A DNA stretch of 64,000 nucleotides from Pararge aegeria (taxonomy: Eukaryota; Arthropoda; Insecta; Lepidoptera; Nymphalidae). Of the stretch, positions 42,147 through 51,332 are shown piece after piece. The translations under genes were made by a program, and so were the position numbers. Where the stretch lies: assembly GCF_905163445.1 (NCBI RefSeq), contig NC_053187.1:16043001-16107000 (forward strand), in the 5' to 3' direction. Position 1 is the stretch's first letter; every line of letters starts with the position of its first letter. The notes under the pieces are model-generated. The model had not been told where the DNA came from, made no database searches, and saw only the letters and a list, made by a program, of their open reading frames with translations.

Positions 42147-42213
42147 AACCACTCCACTTTAGTAGTGTTTCTCGAACCGCCTGTTCGAGAAACACTACTA
42201 AAGTGGAGTGGTT
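42147..42213. repeat. Perfect inverted repeat (31-bp arms, 5-bp loop)
   Basis: Arms 42147-42177 and 42183-42213 (CCACTCCACTTTAGTAGTGT and its complement) pair perfectly around CGCCT. No other copy in the window. Confidence 0.95.
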
Positions 42214-43099
42214 AGTTACTTGACTCCATTTACCAGTTGACAGTAATTATTTTACCTCTAACGTTCACGCTTACCATAAAATGGGGGAAATGGGAAAGTT
42301 TGTGAGCTAGCAACATTCCACGGGTGTGAAGTAAGACGTGCACGGAGCTTTTTCCCTATTTCTCGACACTGCTTGCAATAATGGCTGAATGAGGGTTTTG
42401 AATGTTCTTTATTCTGTGGACTTACAATTCCTTGTGATCAAATCAAGACGTGGTTTTAAAGTTTACGATGGGAAATCAAACAGCATTTGTTGCTTCGCAT
42501 AGCTACGCTAAAGGGCGTTAAGAAGATTAATTTCCTATCGATTGACTAAGCTAAGATATCATTCAGTATTAGAATTAGTTTCTCGGCTCCCAAGTCAAAG
42601 CCTAATGGAATAAACTTTATTCCATAAGCCTTGCTTAATGACCGCAAAACTTTGTCTCGGGAGTTAATTAAGAGCATCGTGATAATTGATACCGTCTTTA
42701 ACTACTAGCTGCTAGAACATTGTAATTCACTTAAGCGAAGTTTTTTAAGGCACTGTACGAAAATTGTTATTATGAAACCTTCGTGGTGTGACTTTGTTTG
42801 TTCTGCTGTCATAAATGATTATTTCACCAACTACAGCTTTAAATTTGGAATAGACTGTAGACTGTGTGTGTAGAATTAATATAATTTTTCTTCTCTTTCA
42901 AAAGAGCATGTCTTTTGTGTTTTAGGTTATGGTAACCATCTAAAACTCCAATTTATACACTTATGCATACAATTTAATGTTGCATTTGACTTTTCGGCTC
43001 TGGGTTCTAGTATTTTTAATGATTTTTGAGGCAAAGAGTATATTTACCGCGTTATTACTACGATACTTAGGGATAACGCTGCCTTTGCATCCTTGCACT
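42214..43099. other. Repeat-poor interval
   Basis: GCTAGCAACATTCCACGGGT (42306) recurs reversed at about 45975. An imperfect hairpin lies at 42565-42668 (ATGGAATAAA/TTTATTCCAT with CTCCC/GGGAG flanks). No gene seen. Confidence 0.45.
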
Positions 43100-43172
43100 A
43101 AGTACTACTATTGTTTCCTTTGGGTTTTTTACTTCTGTGTTTTGTTGAAATAAAGGTTCTTCTATTCTTTTC
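43100..43172 (+). mobile_element. LINE 3' tail
   Basis: CTTCTGTGTTTTGTTGAAATAAAG followed by TTCTATTCTTTTC, related to 2640-2748. Confidence 0.4.
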
Positions 43173-44084
43173 TACGTTGTTTGTTACTTTTCTAATTTTC
43201 TTTTTTTTCTCTAGTTTATTTAAATGTTTTCGTCCATTTCTTGTAAATATTAATGGTGGATTTTTGAAAAAAGAGATCCGAACTCCCCGAGGTAAGGAAC
43301 CACGTCCGTAAAATTTTGAAATGAAATCGGGGCCCAAATTTTGTATCAAATCGCAAGGATATTTTTACTAATGATAAACTTTAATATACTTAATGACATC
43401 ATGTAACATAAATATTTGCGATAAGCCAAATATTGTTATGATTATTTCTTTAAACTATTTAATAAATAAAATAACAACTGTTATTATGGCGTAAAAATGC
43501 AAATCAACTTTATACAAGTAGCGGACAGTATGGATTTATACAGTGTTACCAATCAGTTAGCAGAGCCGGTGATGATTTATTAAATTCTGATTTCCGACTT
43601 CAATAAATACATAATATTAATACACCATATTGGAAATAAATTAAAACCCGACGCGCATTGTATTATTGGCTAATTAAAAGAGATAGTATTTACAAACAGC
43701 CAATTATGTATTCGCGGGATGTTTGCCCAACGTCCACGGTCCAGTCGCTACACTGACAGGCCCTGATGGTAATAAAGCGGTGATTACGTGCGGGCCCGTC
43801 CGAAAATAATAATTAATGAGGACACGAAAACAGAAATTTCCCACTTGTAAATTGCGTTTTAACAGAAAATTATGGCCGCGCGTGAATTACGCTTATGAGT
43901 ATGTGTCAATTGTTGGCGTCACAGATTGTGTATGGAGGAATTTTAAAATGATTGCGAAATTGCGAAATTGCTCTCGGTGTACCGTGAAGGTACGTTTATA
44001 GAACGATAAAAGAGCTCGGCTGTGTTTTTCCCAGCTGAAAAGTCGCATTTTCACCACATATGCAAAAAGCAAAAGCAATGCAGA
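43173..44084. other. Repeat-poor interval, possible regulatory DNA
   Basis: No recognised TE over 0.9 kb. 43645-43830 has motif clusters of homeodomain type (TTGGCTAATTAAAAG; TAATAATTAATGAG) and a GC-rich GTGCGGGCCCGTCCG. Inference only. Confidence 0.3.
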
Positions 44085-44171
44085 TGTCCCAACTTATTTT
44101 GAAAACTTCGTAGGGGATGCAAGGAACACGTCTTGCAAAGCCCTGTGCCCATCAACTTGAGCCTATCATTC
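44085..44171 (-). repeat. Unclassified repeat fragment
   Basis: GTAGGGGATGCAAGGAACACG and CTTGCAAAGCCCTGTGCCC; related to 35763-35905. Confidence 0.35.
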
Positions 44172-44291
44172 AAAGTCAAAGTCAAAGTCAAAAATATCTT
44201 TATTCAAGTAAGCCCATAGGTTTCACTTTTGATGCGTACATTACATGAGAATTACACGGTAGTGAGATTATGGCGATAACTATATTCGTCA
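44172..44291 (-). mobile_element. LINE-B 3'UTR end
   Basis: Reversed (AGTCAA)n tail, ATATCTTTATTCAAGTAAGCCC and GAGAATTACACGGTAGTGAG. Confidence 0.85.
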
Positions 44292-44440
44292 ACTCGCCCG
44301 GCGACTGTATTCACACCAGTATCACGCCCCTCAGACCGGGACACATAATTGAAACATTGGTGCAGAAAAGAAATAAGCATGGCGATTGTACTTCCCCAGA
44401 TGAGCTCTGTCACAAAAATCTCTACTACTACTGTGCACAC
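44292..44440 (-). repeat. R6 repeat
   Basis: ATCACGCCCCTCAGACCGGG, AAGAAATAAGCATGGCGATTG and AGATGAGCTCTGTCACAAAA. The reverse complement matches the R6 parts of the tandem block (7410-7585, 7970-8113, 8400-8492) and 17100-17175. Confidence 0.65.
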
Positions 44441-44447
44441 AGCTTGA

Positions 44448-44665
44448 AGTACCGATGGACGTTGGGATCCAAGGTGTTGAAATGGCAACCCCGCTTCTGT
44501 AAACGCAGCGTTGGTCGACCCCAACCAGGTGAACAGACGACATCAAACGTGTCGCGGAGAGCCGCATCAAAACAAGCAGCCCAGAATCGTGGAGTTTGGA
44601 ACCCCCTACAAAAGACTTATGTCCAGCAGTGGACGTCTATCAGTTGAAATGATGATGATGATGAC
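44448..44665 (+). pseudogene. RTE-like LINE ORF2 C-terminal end
   Basis: One frame reads VLKWQPRFCKRSVGRPQPG and, further on, AAQNRGVWNPLQKTYVQQWTS, the conserved C-terminus also seen (frameshifted) at 29095-29551. It ends in (ATG)n repeats. Upstream domains are missing. Minus-strand frames here are shadows. Confidence 0.8.
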
Positions 44666-44849
44666 TACTGTGCATAGGTTAATTACCTTTAGGCTATCTT
44701 TAGGTAATTTTTCTAGGGCTAATAGGTTTGCGCGTTATGAGGCAATTACGTCTCTATCCTCTTTTTTATTATTATTTTATCCTGCTACAAGTTTACTCAT
44801 GACTGCTCGTCACCTTGTAGTAAATTTAATCGGTGTCTACGTTACATCG

Positions 44850-45036
44850 TACCGGAACGTTAAAGCGCTCAGCGGCATGTTTTTGTCTGTAGGGTGGCCT
44901 GCAATGCTGAAACTCCCACCAGGCCAGACCACAGAAAACTCAGAAATTATGCATTCCAAAATTGCCCCTGACGGGAATCGAACCCGGGAACTTTAACTTA
45001 AAATCACAGCGCTCACCGTTACGTAAGGGAGGTCTT
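44850..45036 (-). mobile_element. SINE S3, 5' half
   Basis: Reversed: TCTGTAGGGTGGCC, CCCACCAGGCCAGACCACAG, AATTGCCCCTGACGGGAATCG and a head ending CGCTCACCGTTACGTAAGG. The 3' half is absent. Confidence 0.8.
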
Positions 45037-45571
45037 CGAAAAATTCCGATTGGTTTTCTATACTATACGAATAATAAAAAGTACCTAAATAAAACAGAAT
45101 AATATTATTTAAACAAAACAAAAGAAACGTAAAAGAAACAAAGACAGTAGGTACACAGTTTGAAGGTTCAAAGCTGGCCTTATCACTTAAAGTGATCCTT
45201 TAAAGGTAAACCTAAGCGGGTAGTACACCTAAAGGGGCTAGTAAAATTATAATGCTTTGAACTAAAAATGAGTCTGTAAACATTTCTAAAGTTAACTGAA
45301 CTAAACTTCAACTCTCCTTAAGAGGGCTTATGTCGAGCCATCCAATTAGCAGTCGCCTTATTTTTACGCGTGAGTCACTTCTTTTAATCCAGCCCTTACC
45401 GAAGATGGTGTAATCATCTATACTCTCTCTGGCTTTATCTTGCCATTTGATGGATTGGTTTAGAGTAGTCGCTTTAGTATAGATCGGGTGCCCAATTCTG
45501 GTATTTCAGTTGTGTGTCAGTCGGTCAATAATAAAAAGTACTAATTAATACAGTAATATAGTATTTGTAAG
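45037..45571. other. Mostly unassigned
   Basis: 45160-45235 (AAGCTGGCCTTATCACTTAAAG; GGGTAGTACACC) may be LINE-derived. No gene. Confidence 0.35.
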
Positions 45572-45742
45572 CAGTGGCGTGCATAGAGGGTATGCACAAG
45601 GTATGCAGATGATACAAAATCTCGTAACTTTTTATAACTCTTATAATACCTATCCTTAAGTTTTTTTAAACTCTTACTGGAGATTTTTTTTCATTTTATA
45701 TCATCTGCATGCCCTGTGCATACCCTCTTTGCACGCCACTTG
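45572..45742. mobile_element. hAT-type MITE, 171 bp, with 8-bp target duplication
   Basis: The left end CAGTGGCGTGCATAGAGGG pairs with the right end GTGCATACCCTCTTTGCACG. The 8-bp duplication TTTGTAAG lies at 45564-45571 and 45743-45750. Same family as 32776-32980 (shared CTCTTACTGGAGATTTT-type centre and ATATCATCTGCAT). Confidence 0.9.
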
Positions 45743-45833
45743 TTTGTAAGGCAAAACATTAGACGTTGTAAACAAAAAGTGGATAATAACAATAGATTTA
45801 CTAGAAACGGTCGTAAGCTACGACTAAATTTCG

Positions 45834-45885
45834 TCTGCGAAAAGTGCGAAAATCATTTATGGGGTTGAGTATACATTTTTGCACA
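45834..45885 (+). pseudogene. LINE-A ORF fragment
   Basis: TCTGCGAAAAGTGCGAAAATC, ATTTATGGGGTTGAGTATAC matches the start of the LINE-A C-terminal coding segment (compare 1023-1075). Confidence 0.55.
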
Positions 45886-46400
45886 GACTTAAGAACAAAC
45901 AGAATAGTCATTCAGCTATTATTGCCTAAAGTGCCTTTTCAAAAACAGAAGACGCCCCGAACACGTCTCACTTCACACCCGCGGAATGTTGCTAGATTAT
46001 GAAGACTTTTGTAATAACCGAAACTTTATTAATAATCGTATCAATTTTTGAAAAATTTACAAATATTTTTTCCTCCACAGGGCTTTATTATTGACGGACA
46101 GGTGTACTTAGTAAAACTATGAAGGTTCCTTGTTACGGAACCCTAAAAAACAAATTACCTGCAATACGATGCGCGCGGCGAAGCAACTTTAAAGTTTAGC
46201 CGAAGTATGTGCTAACTGCAATAATTGGCTGAGCTTACTTGGTGCTCGAAGCTCCCTGGACTCTTTTATACTTTAACTCATTGCTCTCACGCTCGAATAA
46301 CAGTGGTCAGTGAATCATTAGTGAGCAGTGTCAAATTCTAAGATTCAGCGCTGGGCCGCTAAGATTGGGCGCCTCATAAATAAATAATGTATTCTAATCA
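45886..46400. other. No gene recognised
   Basis: 46060-46150 carries an acceptor-like TTTTTTCCTCCACAGG and ends TTACGGAACCCTAAAAA, a phrase I associate with a lepidopteran repeat. Not a gene. Confidence 0.4.
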
Positions 46401-46402
46401 TT

Positions 46403-46457
46403 GTCATCATCACATCAACCCTATCGGTCCACTACAAAGCAAGAGTCTCCTCCCTTT
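46403..46457 (-). mobile_element. SINE S2 3' end fragment
   Basis: TCATCATCACATCAACCCTATCGGTCCACTACAAAGC and GAGTCTCCTCCCT. It abuts LINE coding sequence. Confidence 0.65.
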
Positions 46458-46461
46458 GCAA

Positions 46462-46952
46462 GGGATCTAGACGAAGATTCATCAGTCCTGAACCATGTAT
46501 AGCGCTTGCACCATGTGTGGTGAACATGGCGCTATCAACATATACCAAGAAAAAATCTGCGACAGAATGGGACAAAATAGAAGGTCTAAGGCACTCCAAG
46601 AAATTCTTGGGCGCAATTGGAGCTTGTTTTTCAAACAAGATTAACAGACTGAGTAGGAGACAGGCAAGATACGCCATAGCGGCCATAACAGGACACTTTG
46701 GCACAGGGTCTATGCTGTTCAAAATGGGCATTATTGATGACCCTGCAACGAGGACGTTGAGTCCATAGAGCATTTACTTTGTGAATGCGACGGATTGGCT
46801 AGAAAGCGGTTGGCCCTCTTGGGAGTGGCCTATCCACAGCCAGAGGATTACTGTGCCTCCAACCTAAAATCTCCATTCAAACTCTAAGAGTGGATATTAG
46901 AACTTAGACTGAATTTTCTCGAAGAGACGGATAGACTTTCATACAGACTGCT
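46462..46952 (+). pseudogene. LINE C-terminal region (RNase H-adjacent, R1/I/Loa-like)
   Basis: Frame at 46517-46768 reads LSRRQARYAIAAITGHF and GSMLFKMGIIDDPATR. After a frameshift near 46760 it continues ESIEHLLCECDGLARKRLAL. This is the R-Q-AR-x(n)-TGH-x(n)-L-MG and H-LCECP-type C-terminal segment of LINEs that carry an RNase H domain. Clade not decidable. Dead through frameshift and stops. Confidence 0.7.
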
Positions 46953-46959
46953 TCCGCTA

Positions 46960-47135
46960 TTCAATCCCCTTTATGGTAGAATGCTTGAATGATTGTTTGT
47001 TTGTCCTTACCTCCCGCCAAATTAACATGCTTTTTTTTAGTTGAAAGGACGGAGAGTAACATACGCTTTTTATCCAGGAAATGGTTACCACGGGATTTGT
47101 AAAAAACTGTAGTAACGTGTACAAAGAACACGGGC
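46960..47135 (+). mobile_element. Helitron-like fragment
   Basis: ATGATTGTTTGTTTGTCCTTAC, AAGGACGGAGAGTAACATACGC and ACACGGGCAACATGTAG. The last phrase is a decayed Hel end. Confidence 0.5.
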
Positions 47136-47242
47136 AACATGTAGTAATAAATATATCATAACTATAAGGTTAACTTTGTTTAAACGCTGAGCAAGGTTCA
47201 CGAAATGCATAAAATTCTACTGTTTCTCAGTTTGAACTAGTA

Positions 47243-47513
47243 CTAGCTGCGCCCCGCTGTTATCCACGGCGGACAAGTCGTTTGGTTGCTTTATTAAGAC
47301 GTGAAGAAAGGACGATATTCGGTATAAAAATACTAATGTTCCTGTAAACCCTTGGGAGTTTGATGTTTTTTCAGGACCAAAAGTAACTTATGTTACTCTC
47401 CGTCCTTTTAACTAACTCTTTGCCAAAAATTCAGTCGATTGGTTGCTTAGTTAAGATGTGAAGTAATAACAAACAAACAAATACAATCTCGCATTTATAA
47501 TACTAGTATGGAA
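47243..47513 (-). mobile_element. Helitron-like element
   Basis: The plus strand starts CTAGCTGCGCCCCGCTGTTATCC. The body has AAACCCTTGGGAGTTTGATG and TTACTCTCCGTCCTTTTAAC, and it ends CAAACAAACAAATACAATCTCG and TTTATAATACTAGTATGG. Confidence 0.65.
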
Positions 47514-47552
47514 TAATATTAGTAAGGATACTTTGGAAAATGAAATAATTAA

Positions 47553-47876
47553 AGTCCTATTATAGTATAAAGGACTACGTAATCGATAAAAAAGCTTGGG
47601 TGTGAATTATTGCTCTAACCAGGTTGCTCTTCTAATAATTTTAAATGAAAACGTGAGATGGTGATAACAAAAAAAAAAACAACCGGCTAAGTTTGTTGTG
47701 GGCTTCTTCTTAGACCAGGACGCGTTTGAAACCCTCGTAGCTTTAGTTTTAAGTTTACGAATATGGTTATCGCCATCATCTCACTACCGTGTAATTCCCA
47801 TTTAATGTACGCATAAAAGTGTCACCTATGGTCCTACTTGAATAAAGATATTTTTGAATTTGACTTTGACTTTGAA
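47553..47876 (+). mobile_element. LINE-B 3' end
   Basis: The coding end AAGGACTACGTAATCGATAAAAAAGC is followed by a 3'UTR GTGAGATGGTGATAAC, CTAAGTTTGTTGTGGGCTTC, AGACCAGGACGCGTTTGAAA and the tail AATAAAGATATTTTTGAATTTGACTTTG. Confidence 0.85.
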
Positions 47877-48085
47877 ATGGCATTAGAAACAAAGTATGAA
47901 AGGAGGAGTACCTAATCTTAATTGCGAAGTAGGTATATAGGTATTCCTTTAGTTTATCCTTTTAATGTCAGCAATGGAGACTGTAAAGTTTTTAATGAAG
48001 CCAGCTCTCAGCTAATCATGGAACTCCGGCCGCAAAAAGTGCTTTGCAAAGATAAATACCTAGTGTCGATGTCTAGTACGAAGCT

Positions 48086-48306
48086 TGTGTTGACTTCCTT
48101 GGCCCAGTGGTGAACGTGGTGAGGCTATATATAAGTTAATACAAGTTATTTACGTCTAAAAATTACCCTTGATCTTCTTGTACAAGTTAAAGACAAACTT
48201 TTATAATTACAAGAAGATCAAGGGTAATTTTTTTAGACGTAAATAACTTGTATTGACTTATATATAGCCTCACCACGTTCACCACTGGGCCAAGGAAGTC
48301 AACACA
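48086..48306. repeat. Large inverted repeat (~97-bp arms, 25-bp loop)
   Basis: Left arm 48086-48182 and right arm 48208-48306 differ only by one substitution (AAGTTAAT versus AAGTCAAT) and a 2-base A/T-run indel. Contains CCTTGGCCCAGTGGTGAACG. No target duplication read. Confidence 0.9.
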
Positions 48307-48518
48307 TTATTATTAGTGTTATTTGTGTGGTAAAAACACGAATAAAAATTATAAAAATTACAAAAAAAGCAATGTGTCATCCCTTGTTTCAAACGTGTCT
48401 CATTGTAATATGGACCTTTGAAAAAGTAGATTAAAACTGCAACGTTTCCTACTAGACGATGCTACAGTCGCTATAAAACTGATGTGAAAGGAATATACTA
48501 TTTCGGCAACGACGGTAT

Positions 48519-48600
48519 GAGAGCCTTAGCTTAATTGGAGAAAGCGCACAGGCTGCGATTGCCCGAGAGTCGCAGGTTACAAACCCTGTCGGTTTTGAAA
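48519..48600 (+). mobile_element. tRNA-like SINE head (other family)
   Basis: GCCTTAGCTTAATTGGAGAAAGC (A-box-like) and GTCGCAGGTTACAAACCCTGTCGG (B-box-like, one extra base versus GGTTCRAAYCC) at tRNA-like spacing. A relative lies at 37444-37500. Not a convincing functional tRNA because the B box is altered. Confidence 0.45.
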
Positions 48601-48845
48601 TTTTTTATATGCATTTTAAAAATTTATAAAGACAAACTTATCAATTTACACTCGAACTATGTTAGTGACGGTAAACGTACGGATTTTAATAAATGGGTTG
48701 TCGTTGGCTCCAACTCAGAGTCTCGTGTCATAAGCCATTTGAAGTAACGATAAATCAAACATGGCGAAAATTATGACACAAAAAAATAAGCAAAGAAAAA
48801 AATTAATTGTTTTTGAGTATTGTTTTTCGTTTCAATACAATCACA

Positions 48846-49122
48846 CCTGGTGGTAAGTTATGATGCAGTCTAAGATAGCTAACCTGTTAGGGACCATGGT
48901 AGTTATATCCCTAAAAGGTTTCTACGCGACATCGCCCGACACTAAATCGCTTAGAGGTACGTTTTTGTCGGTAGGGTGGTAAGTAGCCACGGCCAAAGCC
49001 TCCCACCAAACCAGACCAGAGAAAATCCAGAAATTATAAATTCCCAAACTACTCCTGCTGGGAGTCGAACCCGGGATCTCCTACTTAAATTCACAGCGCT
49101 CACCGTTGCGCCAGGGAGGTTT
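48846..49122 (-). mobile_element. SINE S3, full length
   Basis: Reversed body ACACCTGGTGGTAAGTTATG, CTAACCTGTTAGGGACCATGG, CTAAATCGCTTAGAGGTACG and CAGACCAGAGAAAATCCAG. B box CCTGCTGGGAGTCGAACCCGGG and head end CCGTTGCGCCAGGGAGG. Best S3 reference copy in the window. Confidence 0.9.
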
Positions 49123-49233
49123 TCAAGTTTGTTATCAAATGATGGAGCTTAATGTGGAGATTACAAAAGTTTTTGATTAAAGGAGATGATCGCAATTTTT
49201 TTGATATAACGTCAATAGAATTTTGTTAAACTT

Positions 49234-49494
49234 GGTGGCTGACTGGCGCAGTGGCCAATAACCCTGCTTTCTGAGTCCATGGCCGTGGGTTCGATTCCCA
49301 CAACTGGAACATGTTTGTGTGATGAACATGAATGTTATTAGTGTCTGGGTGTTTATCTCTATATTATAAGTATTTATGTATATATAATTCATAAAAATAT
49401 TTATCAGTCATCTTAGTACCCATAACACAAGCTACGCTTACTTTAGGGCTAGATGCCGATGTGTATATTGTCGTAGTATATTTATTTATTTATT
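49234..49494 (+). mobile_element. SINE S1, full length
   Basis: GGTGGCTGACTGGCGCAGTGG head, GGTTCGATTCCCACAACTGG B box, complete body and (TTTA)n tail. The minus-strand frame at 49177-49392 is a shadow. Confidence 0.9.
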
Positions 49495-49529
49495 GAATCA
49501 TATTAGGTAACTGGCACGTGCAAGCTCAT

Positions 49530-49675
49530 TTGCAAGAGTGAGATGGTGATATCAAAAAAAATACCCGGCTTTGTTTGTTACCATCATCAACTCACAATAA
49601 TGTCAGCATATATTATGTATGCACGATTCATAAGTGCCTACGATAGGCCTACATGAAAAGAAAAACTTCCGAATT
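49530..49675 (+). mobile_element. LINE-B-type 3'UTR, degraded
   Basis: GTGAGATGGTGATATCAAAAAAA, CCCGGCTTTGTTTGTT, CATAAGTGCCTACGATAGGCC and AATTTGAAT tail. Confidence 0.6.
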
Positions 49676-49679
49676 TGAA

Positions 49680-49987
49680 TCTCTACTTATATTTTTAATG
49701 TCAATGCAAGTTTCTTTGTTACGCTTTCACGCAAAAACTGCTTAGCCGTTCCTCATGAAACTTTGTACACATATTCTCGGAAGTGTTAGAAGTAATATAG
49801 GATAGGTACCCGACATTAAGCTCGGTTCCTTTGGGAGAGGGGATGAAAGTGTTTGACGATTTTACACCACAACTCCGACCAATTATAACTGATTTAAATA
49901 TTTATTTTAAACTACACTTACAACTAAATTTAATGCCACATAAAAAAACAAACTCAAACGCAGACGAAGTGGCGGGCAACAGCTATT
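49680..49987 (+). mobile_element. Helitron-like element
   Basis: CTCATGAAACTTTGTACACA, TATTCTCGGAAGTGTTAGAAG, AAGCTCGGTTCCTTTGGGAG and end CGCAGACGAAGTGGCGGGCAACAGCTA. Same family as 4541-5001 and 52596-53079. The 62-codon frame 49831-50019 is inside it. Confidence 0.7.
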
Positions 49988-50264
49988 TTAAATATAAAGA
50001 AAGCTTCATCAGCTTATAAGCAAGTGCACTATATATAAGTATTAGTTTGTAGTATGTATAAAGTCTAATATTCATCATAACTTTCTATGAGACATGATTG
50101 TATTTAGCGGAATCATGGAAAAAGTTATAAATAAATAGGATAAAAGATCAACACTGAAAACCGAGCAAAAAAAAAAAATTTTTGTAGAAAACTGTGGAAT
50201 ACGCATTTTAGTTGAATATAATGAGATCATTGATCATTTGTTTTCAGCTTTAATATAGTTTTAG

Positions 50265-50445
50265 ATACCTAAAAAGAAAGGGATCGATTCACATGCATTT
50301 ATTTAATTCAATCGTAGTGAAAACTATTGAAGGAGAAAAAGTTCATACAAACTATTTCCGACGATTGTCCCTACGTCTTGAGCTAATTCAGATTAATCAA
50401 CCGGTGGAAATTCTAGTGCCGGTTCAGAAGTCAAAGAAGAATCCG
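50265..50445 (+). other. Candidate exon, plus strand (weak)
   Basis: A 60-codon reading without stops is bounded by an AG (GTTTTAG, 50264) and a strong donor (AATCCG|GTAAGT at 50445/50446). Residues include IVVKTIEGEKVHTNYF, RRLSLRLELIQINQPVE and VPVQKSKKNP. The acceptor lacks a strong pyrimidine tract. An in-frame ATG lies at 50293, and without splicing the frame ends at 50466. I do not recognise the protein. It may be chance, and it conflicts in strand with the exon at 51102-51245. Confidence 0.25.
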
Positions 50446-50756
50446 GTAAGTTTGCCGGGTTGCTAATCGAACGGATTCCGGACGACAGCGATCCTGTCCG
50501 GACCGGAATGTCGATAGTCCCACGTAATTAAAACTGCCGTCTTTTAAGAGATCCCACTACCTGCCTGTATAGTATAAGAGCCAATGATACAAATTCTTAT
50601 CCTTTACACTCGTCATTTTAAAACATTGTCTAAGCATTTATTTCATTTGTATCATGCAATACATCCCATATAAAAAAAACACATGAACATCTACAACACA
50701 TGAAACACTCACTGGCTGAAAGTTATATAGAAAAACTTTGTATAATCTGTACTTAT
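50446..50756. other. Unassigned; CCGG-rich start
   Basis: 50446-50520 has repeated CCGG cores (GCCGGG, TTCCGGAC, GTCCGGACCGGAATG). The rest is AT-rich and unassigned. Confidence 0.4.
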
Positions 50757-51058
50757 AATAATACTGTAGCTGGAAGATTTCTGTACATTTAATATATTTT
50801 GATTTTTTTTACCGGGGGATGATTTATAATGGATACTGAGAAAAAAAGATTTTTATTTAATTTTTGTCTGTCTGTCTGTTTGTCCGGGCATCACGTGAAA
50901 ACTGCTGAACGGATTAAAATAAAATTTTGTATATTGGTAGCTGGTATTCCGGGTCAACATATAGAATACTTTGTATCCCGAAAAACAATAAGTTTCCTCA
51001 GATCTTTTCTAGCTTCTCGATTGACTCATACGCGAACGAAGTCGCGAGGGTCCGCTAG
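50757..51058 (+). mobile_element. Helitron-like element with canonical 3' end
   Basis: The 5' part has GCTGGAAGATTTCTGTACATT (shared with 2826-3310). The interior has TTTTTGTCTGTCTGTCTGTTTG and ACGTGAAAACTGCTGAACGG. The 3' end shows the 5-bp stem CGCGA/TCGCG at 51031-51046 and, 8 nt later, CTAG at 51055-51058 followed by T, the hallmark Helitron terminus. It lies 38 bp from the donor side of the exon at 51102. Confidence 0.75.
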
Positions 51059-51101
51059 TCCTCAATATAAGCCTACTAAAGGAAACAAGATTTAAACTCA
51101 C

Positions 51102-51245
51102 CACCCAGATTGTCCCAACGTAGGTTGTCAAGTGTTTGGCGTTTGCTGTCACACCTCAGAGCAAAATTTAATTCCATGTTCCTCGGGGGGACAGGGTGGA
51201 CCATACCAATTTGCAACTCCAAGCTTGCATTGTTTGCAAGTGTTT
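51102..51245 (-). CDS. Candidate host exon, possibly Ig-like extracellular segment
   Basis: On the minus strand a 144-bp open segment follows a good acceptor (GTTTGTGTCTGTCTCCAG, exon start 51245) and ends at a consensus donor (GGGTG|GTGAGT, exon end 51102). One frame is open through both junctions, phase 1 to phase 1, so it could be skipped or shuffled without a frameshift. The reading contains SLELQIGMVHPVPPRN, MELNFALRCD and NLRWDNLGG. The L-x-F-x-L-x-C-x(11)-W spacing suits the B and C strands of an Ig-like fold, and phase 1-1 exons are common in extracellular proteins; that assignment is inference. The other two minus frames contain stops. I do not recognise the gene. A transposon-derived ORF is the main alternative. 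Confidence 0.5.
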
Positions 51246-51332
51246 CTGGAGACAGACACAAACTTATATATCGGGTAAACAAATCAGAGAAGACTTGGTA
51301 GAATAGGTAGTTTAATATACAATGTAATTTGG

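Noticed and set aside
44511..44996. Longest open frame in the window (161 codons)
   Set aside because: Composed of the RTE 3' end in a shifted frame, intergenic DNA and part of an S3 SINE.
46062..46150. Acceptor-like TTTTTTCCTCCACAGG with a short open stretch
   Set aside because: Ends in TTACGGAACCCTAAAAA, a phrase I associate with a lepidopteran repeat; no donor or conserved reading.
48519..48600. Functional tRNA gene
   Set aside because: B box carries an extra base and no clear acceptor-stem pairing was found; better explained as a SINE head.
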